Shown: positions 4,824 to 5,455 of the stretch, piece after piece
Position numbering within the stretch: the stretch's first letter is position 1
Layout: each line of letters begins with the position of its first letter
Source: Lysobacteraceae bacterium
GTDB lineage: Bacteria; Pseudomonadota; Gammaproteobacteria; Xanthomonadales; Xanthomonadaceae
Length of the DNA stretch: 5,455 bases
Direction of reading: 5' to 3'
Assembly (NCBI GenBank): GCA_003449515.1
Contig: DMHI01000235.1
Coordinates: 1-5,455 of the forward strand
Translations under genes and position numbers: made by a program
The notes under the pieces: generated by a model
Database searches by the model: none
What the model was told of the DNA's origin: nothing
The model's input: the letters and a program-made list of their open reading frames with translations, nothing else

Positions 4824-5455
4824 GCGAATCACGCATCCTTGTCGTCGAATCCGACGACGCGCGCGCCGGGCGCATCGGCGCGCTGCTCGACTTTCTCGAC
4901 TTCACCCCGAAGCGCGTCGGCGCCGTCGACGAGCTCGACCTCGCACGCGTCAAGCCGCGCGACTGGCTGGCGATCGTCGTCGGTGGTGTCGACGACCTCG
5001 AGGACTTCCGCCGCTTCGGCGGCTGGTTGTCGAAAGCCGCGCTGCACCCGCCGCTGCTGCTGCTGCCGGCCCTGCATGGGCTGGTCGATCAGCTTGGTGT
5101 GCATCCCGAGCAGGCCTGGCCGCTGGAGTGGCCGCCGCGGCAGGCGCAGCTCGACGCCTTGCTGCGACGCGCCAGCCTGCAGGCGCTCCGGGGTGCCGAG
5201 AGCGGCGAACGCGACGGCGGACCGGAGGGCGACAGCGAGAGCGTGCGCCGCCTGCGCCGGCTGATCGCCCAGGTCGCGCCCTTCGACACCACGGTGCTGA
5301 TCCTCGGCGAGAGCGGCACCGGCAAGGAGGTGGCCGCGCGCGCCATCCACGCGGCCTCCGCGCGGTCGAAGGGCCCGTTCGTCGCGTTGAACTGCGGCGC
5401 TGTCCCGGCCGAGCTGCTGGAAAGCGAGCTGTTCGGCCACGAGAAGGGCGCCTTC
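4820..5455 (+). CDS. fleQ: Flagellar sigma-54-dependent activator FleQ, N-terminal part (3' end outside window)
   Basis: FleQ is the master activator of flagellar genes: a bacterial enhancer-binding protein whose AAA+ ATPase remodels sigma-54 polymerase at promoters. The visible 212 residues hold an N-terminal receiver-like domain (about 4-120, from RILVVESDDARAG), a charged linker (124-140) and the start of the sigma-54 interaction AAA+ domain. Walker A is GESGTGKE at 163-170, followed by PFVALNCGAVPAELLESELF and GHEKGAF; the last residues are the beginning of the GAFTGA loop that contacts sigma-54. The receiver-like domain has no aspartate where the phosphoacceptor should be (AIVVGGVDD, around residue 54), as in known FleQ proteins. 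The ATG at 4820 overlaps the vemR stop as ATGA. Compared with Pseudomonas FleQ from memory, the cyclic-di-GMP LFRS motif is replaced near residues 131-134 by RDGG. The rest of the ATPase and the helix-turn-helix lie beyond the window. Confidence 0.94.
   Translation, partial: MSESRILVVESDDARAGRIGALLDFLDFTPKRVGAVDELDLARVKPRDWLAIVVGGVDDLEDFRRFGGWLSKAALHPPLLLLPALHGLVDQLGVHPEQAWPLEWPPRQAQLDALLRRASLQALRGAESGERDGGPEGDSESVRRLRRLIAQVAPFDTTVLILGESGTGKEVAARAIHAASARSKGPFVALNCGAVPAELLESELFGHEKGAF

Noticed and set aside
5054..5065. Four tandem CTG units in fleQ that might be a slippage site.
   Set aside because: They encode a hydrophobic Leu run in a receiver-like strand, change length in whole codons only, and four units is common in high-GC coding sequence.
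4820..5455. Possibility that the final gene is an NtrC-type regulator other than FleQ.
   Set aside because: The receiver-like domain lacks the acceptor aspartate and the gene follows rpoN and a VemR-like receiver in a flagellar cluster, all of which favour FleQ; the missing C-terminus leaves a small doubt.

Overview
The window is a high-GC flagellar locus, all on the + strand, from a gammaproteobacterium that looks like a xanthomonad (Xanthomonas/Lysobacter/Luteimonas-type). The assignment rests on gene order: flagellin, fliD, fliS, a FliT-position gene, a PilZ-like gene, rpoN, a single-domain response regulator, fleQ. In xanthomonads this corresponds to the fliC-fliD-fliS-...-rpoN2-vemR-fleQ region. 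The assignment uses recalled synteny and visible motifs, not a database search.

Positions 1-258 hold the C-terminal 85 residues of flagellin. A 91-base gap (259-349) follows. It contains a strong GC-rich hairpin and, partly inside that hairpin, a near-consensus sigma-28 (FliA) -10 element, with a weaker sigma-54-like site overlapping it. Positions 350-2903 form a tightly packed filament-assembly operon: fliD (cap), fliS (flagellin chaperone), a small helical FliT-position gene and a divergent PilZ-like gene. Intergenic distances are +4, -4 and -11 bases, which suggests translational coupling.

The 76-base gap 2904-2979 carries an almost perfect -24/-12 (sigma-54) promoter directly in front of rpoN, the gene for sigma-54 itself. 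Positions 2980-5455 then hold rpoN, a CheY-like single-domain receiver (VemR-like) and the first 212 codons of fleQ, a sigma-54 activator cut by the window edge inside its GAFTGA motif. A 20-base perfect palindrome sits over the rpoN stop codon and could form an attenuator or terminator between rpoN and the two downstream genes.

Together this is a regulatory module (sigma-54, its flagellar activator and a free receiver) next to the late filament-assembly genes it probably controls. The likely circuit is feed-forward: sigma-54 plus FleQ drive early and middle flagellar genes and probably their own operon, while FliA drives flagellin and fliD. The points most worth attention are the self-directed sigma-54 promoter, the loss of recognisable cyclic-di-GMP-binding residues in both the PilZ-like protein and FleQ, the free phosphorylatable receiver beside a FleQ whose own receiver lacks the acceptor aspartate, and two seven-G tracts in the PilZ-like gene. 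I see no mobile element, CRISPR array, tRNA or rRNA, and no clearly novel system outside this flagellar context.
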